Shown: piece by piece, positions 23,001 through 33,836 of the stretch
How positions within the stretch are numbered: the stretch's first letter is position 1
Layout: each line of letters starts with the position of its first letter
Assembly: GCF_965363235.1 (NCBI RefSeq)
Contig: NC_134846.1
Span: 60,129,121-60,193,120 of the forward strand
DNA: 64,000 bases
Direction of reading: 5' to 3'
Origin: Mytilus galloprovincialis
Lineage: Eukaryota; Mollusca; Bivalvia; Mytilida; Mytilidae
Program-made: the position numbers and the translations under genes
Notes under the pieces: model-generated
Seen by the model: the letters and a program-made list of their open reading frames with translations, nothing else
Database searches by the model: none
What the model was told of the DNA's origin: nothing

Positions 23001-25081
23001 TTTTATTTGCCAATAACTTTATGTAAATAACTTCATTGGAAATTTGCCAATATAAAATGTTGCTGATGAAGTTTTTTTTATTGTTTTATACAATAAACAA
23101 TGTATATTCACTTTTACTACCAACCAATCTTTACCATTCAGTGATAACAAGCACTTTATTTTACATTTTAATATTTTATGATGTATTTAAAAGAGTAGTT
23201 ATTGTTGCAAACTCCATTAGAAATTTGAATTGATATCAGTTTTGGAAAAAGGGAAACGGGGATGTGAAAAAAATGGGGGGGGGGGGGTAAATTTTTCTCA
23301 TTTCAGATTTCATAAATAAAAAGAAAATTTCTTCAAACTTTTTTTTGAGAGGATTAATATTCAACAGCATAGTGAATTGCTCAAAGGCAAAAAAAAATGT
23401 TTAAGTTCATTAGACCACATTCATTCTGTGTCAGAAACCTATGCTGTGTCAACTATTTAATCACAATCCAAATTTAGAGCTGAATCCAGCTTGAATGTTG
23501 TATCCATACTTGCCCCAACCGTTCAGGGTTCAACCTCTGCGGTCGTATAAAGCTTCGCCCTGCGGAGCATCTGGTTGTAATTTTGATGTACGTTTTAGTA
23601 TGTTATAAATCAAATATGGAGAATTCGAGTCAAATCAGTGAACATAAAATTGACAGCTAATGCCCCTTTAAGATCTTTCTTTTTAACATAAATTTGTCAT
23701 ATTACCATGATTACATTATATCCAAAAGTATACAATGTGTGATGAAATTCCGATATAGTATATCGGGACAGAAATTTTTTTAGAAGACCAATTGTTATGA
23801 GTAAATTATCTATATGTTTATAAGATTTTCCATCAATTCATTATATTGTTTACTTGTACTTTAATTTATATATTAAAAACAGGTTTGATATATTAAAGTC
23901 TGGGAAAGTGACTTTCATGAGAGACGGAATAAATACACTGAAATACGATCGGCTGATACTGGATTTCCGTCGACTCTTGACATATATAATGGTCACTGTT
24001 AATCAAACAGAAATTGCTTCTGTAAGTACTAGGTAAATAGGTAAATATGAATATATAAAGCAAAAACTATAACAATGTTACAGAAAAATAAAATAGCAAA
24101 AGTATCAAAATAGAAATTCCCTAAACAAATGCCAATATCAAAAGCTCAAACACATCAAACGAACGGATAACAACTGTCATATTTCTGACCAGTACAGGCA
24201 TTTCCTAATGCAGAAGATGGTAGATTAAACCTGGTTTTATAGCTAGATAAACCTCTCACGTGTAAGACAGTCGCATAAAATTCCATTATATTGACAGCAA
24301 CAGATTTACTGACCTTGCGAGACCCTCGTGTGTTGTCAAGGTCTTTAAAAATCCCTAGTAGTAATGTTTTATGGTTGAGATTTATTCCACTGATGATATT
24401 AAAAGATAGGAGTTGTCAACTTGAGAACTCGCAAAATGTCCCCCGCCACATCTACATGATCTATTGAAGTGAGGAATTTTCCCTAATTGTGTCCGGTTTT
24501 ATAGTTTTTTACTTAAAGGCAGAATATTTATACTTTTGACTGCAGACCTTTGATCAAATCTATGTATAAAACACAACTTTTCTTGACTTGGTTCGATTTA
24601 TTAACCTTGACATAATGTAGACACGGTGACTTGTATACTCCTAAGATCGTATGGCCATTCACTATCTTTAATCTATTTTTTTTTTTGTATGTGGCTGTCC
24701 CATCGCGTCTATATAAATTAATAGTTCACATTCACGCACTTTGAAAAATATAAGTGTCATCCAAAATTTTCACAATATACTTATCTTGCAACAGAGTAGC
24801 TATTCATATTTTGATATAGATTGAATTTCATTTCCGATCGGAATATTTTCAAATTGTTCAGACGAGGCTAGTAAAAAACATGTATATCAAATAGTAAATT
24901 ACAAATTATTATTTAATTATTTCAATTCCAACTTCGTTCGGACCAATATGTTAACTCGAAACAGAAAAGTTTAATCTTGGAGCATGCAAATCTGTCATAT
25001 TGATTATCTTTGTAAATTGTTTTAAACTTGATATTCTAGGGAAGAGGCATCAGATACGACATAGATACAAGCCAGGGCTGA
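11019..25081 (+). CDS. beta-1,4-N-acetylgalactosaminyltransferase-like (beta4GalT family), 7 exons
   Basis: Exons: 11019-11313, 11757-11989, 16280-16467, 18533-18655, 19049-19144, 23883-24021, 25040-25081. All have GT-AG introns, and the 1116 coding bases give 371 residues, normal for the family. It is a type II Golgi enzyme: short basic cytoplasmic tail, one membrane anchor at about 34-53, stem with an N-glycosylation site at 69, then the catalytic domain. Family motifs seen are PFRDR (143-147), FNRA (182-185), the metal-binding DVD (208-210), GGV (247-249), WGGEDDD (270-276), and Met300 / His303 matching the manganese ligands of bovine beta4GalT1. Residue 245 is Ile (PYDKIFGG) where vertebrate galactosyltransferases have Tyr289; invertebrate enzymes with Ile there use UDP-GalNAc. 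I therefore infer a LacdiNAc-making GalNAc transferase of the bre-4 / beta4GalNAcT type. Family membership is very secure; donor preference is inference. Confidence 0.9.
12030..12385 (+). repeat. interspersed repeat family D, two partial tandem copies (intron 2)
   Basis: The segment TTTGCCTCAACCAAATGATA, then ACACAATGCTTATTACC and ACAGGTCAAGTTTGAATTT occurs at about 12110-12180 and again at 12300-12375, with part of it (TTTCTGTTCTCTAAC) preceding each. The same sequence appears at 45935-46110 and 47512-47550 in the kinase gene. Non-coding. Reading frames through it come from the repeat. Confidence 0.7.
12386..16279. other. intron 2 of the glycosyltransferase gene
   Basis: Mostly unique AT-rich sequence. 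Repeat-like pieces: 13020-13330 (ends CAACCAACAATCAATCAACC, also seen near 36168-36183), 14725-14775 (GAACATGCATGAACTATTTG, as at 7605 and 13270), and 15360-15740, which shares GGTGACCCCCATTTTT and CTCAAAAACAAG-type words with 51150-51350. No additional exon was found. Confidence 0.5.
16280..16467 (+). CDS. glycosyltransferase exon 3 (catalytic, metal-binding)
   Basis: Encodes residues 177-238 plus two bases of codon 239. The acceptor TCTTTTCATTTCAG is strong, and the donor AA|GTAAGT at 16468 is the consensus. It contains FNRALLLNVG, the DVD metal site and CPDNPRHMSVAVNRLKYK. Its last 50 or so bases are the template for the 74-bp tandem array that follows directly in intron 3. Confidence 0.9.
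16418..18124 (+). repeat. 74-bp minisatellite (about 20 units) spanning exon 3 end and intron 3
   Basis: The unit is about 74 bp: ACATCTGACATATGTCAGTA, GCCGTGAATCGGCTAAAGTA, CAAGTAAGTTGAAACAATCG, ATATTCAAATGTAG. The first unit overlaps the coding end of exon 3 and its splice donor; about 19 more follow to 18124, with one interrupted by a family A insertion at 17469-17645. Most boundaries are spaced 73-75 bp, with a few longer or shorter units. By my count 17 of 20 units keep a donor-like GTRAGW at the homologous position (10 GTAAGT, 6 GTAAGA, 1 GTGAGT). The array appears to have arisen by tandem amplification of the exon 3 / intron 3 junction. It ends 400 bp before exon 4. Confidence 0.92.
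17469..17645 (+). repeat. truncated family A copy inserted in the minisatellite
   Basis: Starts TTTTCTCGTTTGAATTGTTT and ends AATCATACCACATCTTCTTT, that is, only the 3' half of family A. It splits one minisatellite unit (TCAAATGTAG before; ATCTTGCATATGTCAGTAGC after), so it arrived after the array expanded. Its sequence gives the uninterrupted target for the element at 4324-7148. Confidence 0.8.
18125..18532. other. 3' part of intron 3
   Basis: Unique AT-rich sequence ending in the acceptor CCTATTGTTTAG before exon 4. Nothing else recognised. Confidence 0.5.
18533..18655 (+). CDS. glycosyltransferase exon 4 (donor-specificity and WGGEDDD motifs)
   Basis: Encodes residues 239-280. KLPYDKIFGGVAAISKED aligns with SLPYVQYFGGVSALSKQQ of bovine beta4GalT1, placing Ile245 at the Tyr289 position that controls Gal versus GalNAc use. 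FGWGGEDDDMFN includes the acceptor/catalytic loop residues. Both splice sites are canonical. Confidence 0.9.
19230..20690. mobile_element. non-autonomous TIR element (1.45 kb) with 6-bp target duplication, intron 5
   Basis: Inverted ends of about 55 bp begin TACGGAAGCGTATT and include GGGACATA and AAAATTGGCA. The body is 19236-20684, flanked by GAAAAC at 19230-19235 and 20685-20690. Just inside each end are dense, degenerate runs of AAATTTCGACTTTTT-like words (19285-19490) and their complements (20285-20630). Subterminal repeats of this sort often act as transposase-binding sites. No coding frame. Superfamily not assigned. Confidence 0.8.
20691..21485. other. intron 5, nothing recognised
   Basis: AT-rich intronic sequence without exon-like frames. 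Confidence 0.4.
21486..23585 (+). repeat. long interspersed repeat family E, copy 1 (intron 5)
   Basis: About 2.1 kb. The first part repeats a unit containing GGAAGGTTGGGATTGATTTT and CCCAAATAAGCATT about four times. The middle repeats a roughly 130-bp unit with GGTCCAAAATTAAAC and TTCTTTGATATGC. Later, a 120-bp unit with AATTTGCCAGACAT occurs twice (22811 and 22969). It ends with GTATAAAGCTTCGCCCTGCG. A shorter copy with the same first, middle and last modules lies at 42548-43605. No credible protein. Likely a composite non-autonomous element. Confidence 0.75.
23586..23882. other. 3' end of intron 5
   Basis: Unique AT-rich intronic sequence; acceptor TATTAAAAACAG precedes exon 6. Confidence 0.4.
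24120..24310 (+). repeat. interspersed repeat fragment in intron 6
   Basis: The segment with AAAGCTCAAACACATCAAAC and CTGGTTTTATAGCTAG resembles a repeat I recall as common in mussel DNA. There is only one copy in this window, so its limits are uncertain. The rest of intron 6 (24022-25039) is unremarkable. Confidence 0.4.
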
Positions 25082-25319
25082 TAAACTATTGCAGAGATGG
25101 CTGACCAGTATATATGATACGGACCTTGACGTCTAATTATGATTAACAAGAGTGATCAGAAAGCTATATTGTGATAAATGTAATTGACATTCCAATGATG
25201 GGAACACTACCGTGGCATTGTTGTTCAGATACGAAGTGTTCATAAATAATAATGATAATAATAAATGTTAACAAATTAAATGTGTACAGAACTAGTTTCA
25301 ATTCATGGGATGTTATATT
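25082..25319 (+). other. probable short 3' untranslated region of the glycosyltransferase gene
   Basis: Follows the TGA at 25079-25081. It carries AATAAA at 25260-25265, 180 bp downstream. If that signal is used, the untranslated region is short and ends before the tandem repeat at 25320. Confidence 0.45.
25260..25265 (+). terminator. candidate polyadenylation signal AATAAA
   Basis: First AATAAA downstream of the stop codon, followed within 40 bp by a GT-containing stretch. Assigned by position only. Confidence 0.4.
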
Positions 25320-25845
25320 GTTATTTTAGTTTTGCCTAACCTTGACCTCATTTACATGGTACAGTGACTGATTGAAGCGAAAACATTCCATGGGAATTTA
25401 TCGCTTATTATGGATAAAAGGATAATCATATTTGGTATACATGATGCTTTGCAAGTTCCACAAGTCCATCAGACAGGGTGGTGTAAGGTGTACAAAATTC
25501 ACCTGACCTCGACCTCATTTCACGGTACATTTGCCAATGATGAGTTTGGTCTGTTTCTCAGACAGTATTTTTAGTAGTTCAACAAATGTTGGTGCAAAGA
25601 ATGATTTGTGAACATGTATGTCTTGTAGGTATCATCTGACCTTCACTTCATTTTTATGGTTCGTTGGTCAATGTTAAGTTTCCCTAGATTTGTCCCTTTC
25701 CTCAGATACTACAAACTTTCAGGTCAGTTTTATTTGGTGTATGGGTTTTAATTGTAATGTAATATATACATGTTGTATGGAGATATTACCTGAACATGAC
25801 CTCGTTGTCATGGTTCAATGTTAAATATTGAACTGTTTTCTTGGT
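25320..25845 (+). repeat. degenerate tandem repeat (about 150-bp units)
   Basis: Words such as CCTGACCTCGACCTCATTT and its variants recur near 25335, 25500, 25638 and 25792, roughly 150 bp apart, with weakly conserved sequence between. It is non-coding. Confidence 0.5.
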
Positions 25846-26060
25846 TTCTCGAATTTCAGACATGTCCCTTCGAAAGGTTTACGGACCGCCATCACCAGTT
25901 GGTTGACCGTTATGGAATATCTGTTTCACAGATGACGACGGATATGTTTCAATTGTGGAAACCACAATCCCGTCCACTTTTCCTCGAATTCACCTATGCC
26001 GAATAAGACTTATCACTGTGTTTGTACTTACCATGATGAGCAACACGACGTGTGCCACAT

Positions 26061-26065
<5 letters not shown>
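25846..26065 (+). repeat. interspersed repeat, left part, split by a TIR element
   Basis: Contains GGACCGCCATCACCAGTTGG and GACCGTTATGGAATATCTG, a sequence I recall as repeated in mussel DNA. Its continuation (GCAGGATCTGCTTACC, then TGAGCACCAGAGATC) is at 27392-27440, beyond the inserted element. Confidence 0.55.
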
Positions 26066-27391
<1,326 letters not shown>

Positions 27392-27396
<5 letters not shown>

Positions 27397-27440
27397 GCAG
27401 GATCTGCTTACCATGCCTGAGCACCAGAGATCTGTAATGT
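27392..27440 (+). repeat. right part of the interspersed repeat split at 26065
   Basis: Continues the repeat begun at 25846 after the inserted element. Confidence 0.5.
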
Positions 27441-28124
27441 AATGGTCTGATAATAAAAAGATGAATAATTAATATAACAACATGAAAATAATACGAAGTT
27501 TTAATGTATATGTGCATACGAGTGCGAGCACATCAATAATCTGCCTAATCTATTAAAGATGCATCATTTACCTTAGAACTGTCTGGTGATTGTACAATGC
27601 GTTCCATAAACGGTGATGTTTATACTAGAGGTTCCGTAATATAGTCACATGAGTACGCACTTATTATCTATATCATAGTTTGTTGAATATCAATTAAGGA
27701 TCTAGCGATTTTCATCTTTATTGTGTTCCTGGCTTCTTAATTAATATTAATAAAGGACAATTGGATTGTTTATCATCAAGGCTAGGCGAATAGTCATCTG
27801 GTATTTTGCTTTGTCTGATAACGGGGGTGTAACATTCATACATAAACATTGACATAACATAAATTTTGTTACAGATCCCCCTCCCCCGTTCTAATGGGGT
27901 TTCAGTTGTTTTTGCCATGACAATCTCAGACAGACTCGGTAAGGTTTCGACTTTTCAGCTCGAATATAATTTTCTTTCGCCTCTTTAATTTTGACTTAAT
28001 CAAGACCTTGTCCTGCTGATAAACCATTAACGTGCTGGAGACGCTAGGTAGATATTTACATTATAAGTTTTATAAGAATGTCTGATCCAGACAGATTTTT
28101 CTCTATATTGGTTTACAAGAACAT
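27441..28124. other. intergenic, nothing recognised
   Basis: No exon-like frame, RNA gene or repeat boundary seen. Confidence 0.4.
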
Positions 28125-28219
28125 AGACAAAACCATCTTCGCTAGCCAAGGGTTACGATCCACTCCCGTTCTCTCCGGTAGTGGATCGTAACCCTTGGCT
28201 AGCGAAGATGAGACAAAAC
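28125..28219. mobile_element. 77-bp palindromic foldback element with 9-bp target duplication
   Basis: Perfect 31-bp arms (28134-28164 and 28180-28210; CATCTTCGCTAGCCAAGGGT onward) enclose a 15-base loop. The exact 9-bp repeat AGACAAAAC lies at 28125-28133 and 28211-28219. The sequence is unrelated to the 704-823 element but the architecture is the same, pointing to a second minimal Mutator-like foldback family. Confidence 0.85.
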
Positions 28220-29090
28220 TTGCATTTTATCCTTATGTTCTATGTTTTGGCTGAGCAGCTATGTTGTTTGGTCTACAGGATAATGAAATACATTAAAAAA
28301 ACTATGATGATGATATTTGTGGCAAAGTTTTATTTCACATGATTTCACATGGCACAGTAGTTTCAAAGGATTTTTTTTTATTATTAACAGACCACGGATA
28401 ACAGACAAGTGACTGCAAAAGTGTATAGTGCTCGATACTAGATGCTCCACAATAGATTTAAAGCAGATAAATCAATGTTATGTTACAGTTAGCATAAATA
28501 ATATCGATTTACTTACACTACCCAAACACAGCCTCAAGTCCAGATTAATAATATTTTTAAAGTAAGGCATGTTTTTTTTTGCAAATCAATCTACAAACAC
28601 AATTACAAAAAATACCAACCCATAGTAGGACATCATCCAAATACTTAAAGGCACAAACGAACAACAAAAGAAATTTCAAATGTTTTTTAACAAACCATTA
28701 TTTAATTGAACATGTTACCACTGACTGCAGTATAGTCGTCCGCAGTTGAAAGGTTCAAGGAGTATCTTACACCATGTGTTCTCTGTCAACTGGTTTAAAC
28801 AAGATACTACATCACTGTTGTAATGTACATGTATATGCTCTTATTTGTTTAAATACACTTTTCATCTTGACAGTTAAACATTTTGGTTTTTATATCATAA
28901 GCCACACATATAAAGGATGTTATCTCGAATTCGGTATCCCAGTTTTGTTAAGAGGATGAGTCAAGATTTTTATTCAAGGGCAATAACTCTTTGAAGGAGT
29001 AAACTGAAAATTTTGGCTGTTATATAAATAGATGTTGTCCTGCTGCTAATATTTGCCATTAAGTATCTCTCATTTGTCTCAGCAAAAAAA
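28220..29090. other. intergenic; fragment of family G near the end
   Basis: Mostly unique. From about 28965 the words CAAGGGCAATAACTC and TTTGTCTCAGC resemble the interior of the family G element that starts at 29091. Confidence 0.4.
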
Positions 29091-30717
29091 ACTAGAGGCT
29101 CTCAAGAGCCTGTGTCGCTCACCTTGGTCTATGTGCATATTAAACAATGGACACAGATAAATTCATGACAAAATTGTGTTTTGGTGATCATGATGTGTTT
29201 GTAGATCTTACTTTACTGGACATTCTTCTTGCTACAGTTATGTCTATCTATAATGAACTTGGCCCAGTAATTACAGTGGAAAATATATTCTACAAATTTA
29301 CAAAAATTTACAAAAATTTATGAAAATTGTAAAAAAATTACTATATAGGGCAATAACTCCATAAGGGGTAACTTGACAATTTTGGTCATGTTGACTTATT
29401 TGTAGATCTTACTTTGCTGAACATTATTGCTGTTTACAGTTTATCTCTATCTATTATAATATTCAAGATAATAACCAACTAGAGGCTCTAAAGAGCCTGT
29501 GTCGCTCACCTTGGTCTATGTGAATATTAAACAAAGGAAGCAGATGGATTCATGACAAAATTGTGTTTTGGTGATGGTGATGTGTTTGTACGTCTTACTT
29601 TACTGAACATTCTTGCTGCATACAGTTATCTCTATCTATAATGAACTTGGCCCAGTAGTTTCAGTGGAAAATGTTAGTAAAAATTTACAAATTTTATGAA
29701 AATTGTTAAAAATTGACTATAAAGGACAATAACTCCTTAGGGGTCAATTGACCATTTCAGTCATGTTGACTTATTTGTAAATCTTACTTTGCTGTACATT
29801 ATTGCTGTTTAAAGTTTATCTCTATCTATAATAATATTCAAGATAATAACCCAAAACAGTAAAATTTCCTTAAAATTACCAATTTAGGGGCAGCAACCCA
29901 ACAACAGATTGTCCGATTCATCTGAAAATTTCAGGGCAGATAGATCTTGACCTGATAAACAATTTTACCCTTGTCAGATTTGCTCTAAATGCTTTGGTTT
30001 TTGAGTTATAAGCCAAAAACTGTATTTTACCCCTATGTTCTATTTTTAGCCATGGCGGTCGTCTTGGTTTGATGGCCGGGTCACCGGACACATTTTTTAA
30101 ACTACATACCCCAAAGATGATTGTGGCCAAGTTTGGATTAATTTGGCCCAGTAGTTTCAGAGGAGAAGATTTTTGTAAAAGATTACTAAGATTTACGAAA
30201 AATGGTTAAAAATTGACTATAAAGGGCAATAACTCCTAAAGGGGTCAACTGACCATTTCAGTCATGTTGACTTATTTGTAAATCTTGCTTTGCTGAACAT
30301 TATTGCTGTTTACAGTTTATCTCTATCTATAATAATATTCAAGATAATAACCAAAAACAGTAAAATTTCCTTAAAATTACCAATTTAGGGGCAGCAACCC
30401 AACAACGGGTTGTCCAATTCATCTGAAAATTTCAGGGCAGATAGATCTTGATCTGATAAACAATATTACCCATGTCAGATTTGCTCTAAATGCTTTGGTT
30501 TTTGAGTTATAAGCCAAAAACTGCATTTTACCCCTATGTTCTATTTTTTAAACTAGATACCCCAATGATGATTATGGCCAAGTTTGGTTTAATTTGGCCC
30601 AGTAGTTTCAGAGGAGAAGATTTTTGTAAAAGTTAACAACGACGGACGACAGACGCCGGACGCAAAGTGATGGGAAAAGCTCACTTGGCCCTTTGGGCCA
30701 GATGAGCTAAAAACGAC
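29091..30717 (+). repeat. long interspersed repeat family G (1.6 kb) with internal duplications
   Basis: Starts ACTAGAGGCTCTCAAGAGCC and ends TTTGGGCCAGATGAGCTAAA. The start module recurs internally at 29479 (AGAGGCTCTAAAGAGCCTG). A segment of about 340 bp (29707-30055; TTAAAAATTGACTATAAAGG onward) is repeated at 30206-30545 with few changes. Note that GAGGCTCTCAAGAGCCT is itself a near-palindrome. I recall this family as common in mussels. Non-coding. Confidence 0.75.
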
Positions 30718-30867
30718 ATGCAACATACAACACAAAATTTGGAAAGAATATTCATTCAAGGGCAATAACTCCTGTCACTGAGAAGATGGTAGACGATTTG
30801 ACAATGCTGAATCATCAGTTGATTTTGTTCTACTGACAAGTTTTGCCTTTATAAATTCGGCCAATAG
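30718..30867. other. intergenic link with a GGGCAATAACTCC fragment
   Basis: Carries the TCAAGGGCAATAACTCC word also found at 28977, just before family G, as if family G had landed in an older relative. Confidence 0.4.
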
Positions 30868-31268
30868 ATAAAATTGAGAATGGAAATGGGGAATGTGCCA
30901 AAGAGACAACAACCCGACCATTGAAAAAAACAACAGCAGAAGGTCACCAACAGGTTTTCAATGTAGCGAGAAATTCCCGCACCCGGAGGCGTCCTTCAGC
31001 TCGCCCCTAAACAAATATATACTAGTTCAGTGATAATGAACGCCATACTAATTTCCAAATTGTACACAAGAAATTAAAATTAAAATAATACAAGACTAAC
31101 AAAGGCTAGAGGCTCCTGACTTGGGACAGGCACAAAAAATGTGGCGGGGTTAAACATGTTTGTGAGATCTCAACCCTCCCCCTATACCTCTAGCCAATGT
31201 AGAAAAGTAAACACATAACAATACGCACATTAAAATTCAGTCCACGAGAAGTCCGAGTCTGATGTCAG
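30868..31268 (+). repeat. interspersed repeat family B, copy 2
   Basis: Matches 1371-1770 along its whole length with scattered differences, including the TTGAGAATGGAAATGGGGAA start and AGAAGTCCGAGTCTGATGTC end. It contains the core shared with family A at 31110-31183. Confidence 0.75.
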
Positions 31269-31828
31269 AAGATGTAACCAAAGAAAATAAACAAAATGAC
31301 AATAATACATAAATAACAACAGACTACTAGCAGTTAGAACACATATATGAATTTAAATCACATTAAGCAGTCATCGAACAATACTAGCTGTTTTCACTTA
31401 CTAGTACTTGTAGATTTTGTCTCCTGCTTATTATTTCTTGCTATTAACAGTTTCTGTCCACTTTTTTAGTTTCTGCTTAACCCCTACCCCCCCCCGAAAA
31501 AAAAAAAAAAGTGAATAAAATTTCGAAATAAGGGCAATAACAATTATAGACAGAATAACTAAGGATTTAATACATGTTTGCTTATTAGTAGTTATTGTTC
31601 TGCTGTTCATTTAACAATTTGTATGTTTTTTAAATTATTATTGATGTTGACGTAAAATGTGTACAAATCTATTTAGTTTTCAAAAATTAGCCAAATAAAA
31701 AAAAAATTGAAAAGAACAAAATCGTAATTTTAAGGCAACAAGTACTATTGAAGGTTGACTGACGATTTCATCAATGTTGACTTATTTGTAGATTTAGTCA
31801 ACTGATATTTTTTGTTCTTACTATAGTG

Positions 31829-31864
<36 letters not shown>

Positions 31865-32475
31865 AATATCTAATATTTGTTCATTTAATAGTTATTTAAT
31901 GGTGATGTTGTACCCTTTTTGACTTGTTATATATTATATTTTGTAGTGTACAGAATCATATTACATGATCCATCGCCCTGTAAGATTAATCGTGGACTAT
32001 TTATTCAGTCATTTTATATATAAACGAGTCTAAATTGAAAACTACGTTCAAACCTATGATTGCGTTGGATAAAAACCCAATTTTTATACGTGTGCATGTA
32101 AAACAAATTTCGTTGTAGAAGGGTCTAAAAACAGCACAAACAACATTTTCCAAAAGACCAAAAAAGTGAAAAAGTATATTTAAACAAAACACATTTGACT
32201 AACAGGTCGAACAACTGATGTTCTTTAACCCTACTGACTGCCATTGGCGATTGCACAATAAAATTGATCACAAGATGTAACAAAATGGATCTTAATATAA
32301 ATTTAATACTAAACAGAATATAAATTTAATACTAAACAGAAAACAAATTTAACTTGTGGCCACGATGTTATGCCACAAATATACCATGTCAATATTTTTT
32401 TAGTACACCAGATCCAGATTTCGACAATAAATGTCTCTTCAGTGATGTTATATATATATAGTGATAGAGAGCAGT
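31269..32475. other. intergenic; TA microsatellite
   Basis: A TA-rich microsatellite lies at about 31828-31864 and a small 23-bp tandem duplication around 32296-32341 (TTTAATACTAAACAGA twice). No gene seen. Confidence 0.5.
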
Positions 32476-32640
32476 CCTGCAAGGGCGGATCCAGGCATTT
32501 TTAAAAGGGGATTTTCATCCCAGGATAAAGAGGGTGATGTTCCAACACTATTTCCATATTCAAATGAATTGATCATTCAAAAATAGGGGGTAACAACTCC
32601 TGGAACCTACCCCCTTCCAGGAGGCTATATAAACATGATA
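32476..32640. mobile_element. decayed MITE with GGCGGATCCAGG end
   Basis: The GGGCGGATCCAGGC start resembles the ends of the better-preserved MITEs at 35143 and 36873. The opposite end (CTTCCAGGAGG) is degenerate, so boundaries are approximate. Confidence 0.4.
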
Positions 32641-32797
32641 TAGGCAAAAGTCAAATGATTTTATAATACATGTATTTCATTATATTTGGTCAAATAATCA
32701 AAATATGTACCACGAGTGCAGTAGTATACATAAAATAAATGCTAGAATCTATGCCATAGTAAAATATTCATAAATATGGATGCATCCAATCTTGATT

Positions 32798-32803
32798 TTT
32801 TAA
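32798..32803 (-). terminator. candidate polyadenylation signal ATTAAA for HAUS1
   Basis: ATTAAA on the minus strand about 180 bp past the HAUS1 stop codon. Positional assignment only; no AATAAA was seen nearer. Confidence 0.3.
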
Positions 32804-32979
32804 TCATATTTACAAAATAATGTAATTTTCATTTAGAAACAGGTTATATCTATATCCGAAAAAAAAGTACATGTAGTGTTGATATGGTTGAATATTTATA
32901 TTGGACCCCCCTTCCCCCTGGAAACAATAGCATATGCTTTTGTTGATTTATAAGTTAAAACATTTTAAGTCTTTCTCCT

Positions 32980-33813
32980 TTACATATGCATCAAGTCAAT
33001 TCTTCTAGAAAGTTCTGATTCCAATCTGGCAAGCTCCTGTTTGAGTTCCTCTATTTTGACTTTAGTCAGAGAGACATCTGGTGGTAGACTATGGTATGTT
33101 TGTAATTTAGATTTCAGTGGAGCTAACTGACTCTTCAATACCTGGAGTTCCTCTGAATTTTTTATTAATGATCCATGATATATAGAGGGATCGGCTTTAC
33201 TTTTCACCAATTCATTCTGAAACTGAATGATTTTTTCTTTATATTCTTTAGCTTTATTGTGAAGAAATCCTGATTCTTTTGCTCTCTTTTCCATTTCTGG
33301 AAGCTGTTTAGATTTTTGTTCCTGTAGGTCTTCAGCAGCTTTTTTCAGGCAGTTATATTTATGAATAGCTGATTTAGTTTTTTCTATAAGTGTCTGTGTG
33401 ATTCTTTCTTCACGCTTCAATTCCTCAGAAGTTTTATACAATTCGTCATGAAGATGTTGAAGTGCTAATAAATAACTTGTTTCAGAAACATCCTTAGTTT
33501 GCATCAATAATGCAACATTTGCTAATGTTCGTAAACTCATGATACCAGACTGAGACAGATTTGCCACAGGTAGGTTAATTTTTTTCAAAAGATTTTCCAG
33601 TCTTCTTGCTTCACTGTTGTATTCCTCTGTTTTCTGTCTAAGATCATCAATAACTAATGATGTGTCTTGGTCTTTACTCTCATTCAGTTTCATCAATTTA
33701 TACAATGTATCTATAGTCCTTTTATTCAGTTCATATGATGGTACAGAATCTCCGCCAAAAACTTTTTCTAACCAGACCTGTATCATCTCTGTCACACCTG
33801 GTAGTGTGTCCAT
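32980..33813 (-). CDS. HAUS1: HAUS augmin-like complex subunit 1
   Basis: 277 residues, against about 278 in human, with recognisable similarity end to end: WLEKVFGGDSVPSYELN at the start, LVIDDLRQKTEEYNSEARRL, then PANLSQSG, and VKIEELKQELARLESELSRR near the C terminus (human VKIEEAKRELDSIEAELTRR). Most of the chain is predicted coiled coil. HAUS1 belongs to the eight-subunit augmin complex, which recruits gamma-tubulin to existing spindle microtubules to start branches in mitosis. The coding region is one uninterrupted exon, unlike vertebrate genes, which have several coding exons. The ATG is placed by similarity to the human N terminus. A good acceptor lies 19 bp upstream, so at least one untranslated exon is likely. 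Confidence 0.93.
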   Translation of the reverse strand: MDTLPGVTEMIQVWLEKVFGGDSVPSYELNKRTIDTLYKLMKLNESKDQDTSLVIDDLRQKTEEYNSEARRLENLLKKINLPVANLSQSGIMSLRTLANVALLMQTKDVSETSYLLALQHLHDELYKTSEELKREERITQTLIEKTKSAIHKYNCLKKAAEDLQEQKSKQLPEMEKRAKESGFLHNKAKEYKEKIIQFQNELVKSKADPSIYHGSLIKNSEELQVLKSQLAPLKSKLQTYHSLPPDVSLTKVKIEELKQELARLESELSRRIDLMHM

Positions 33814-33836
33814 CTTTCTAGTGAAATTTATTCTGC
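33814..33836 (-). other. HAUS1: HAUS1 5' untranslated segment with 3' splice site
   Basis: On the minus strand TATTTTTTAATTGCAG (AG ending at 33833) is followed by a 19-base leader and the start codon. This is a good acceptor for a 5' untranslated intron; the upstream exon was not located. Confidence 0.55.
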
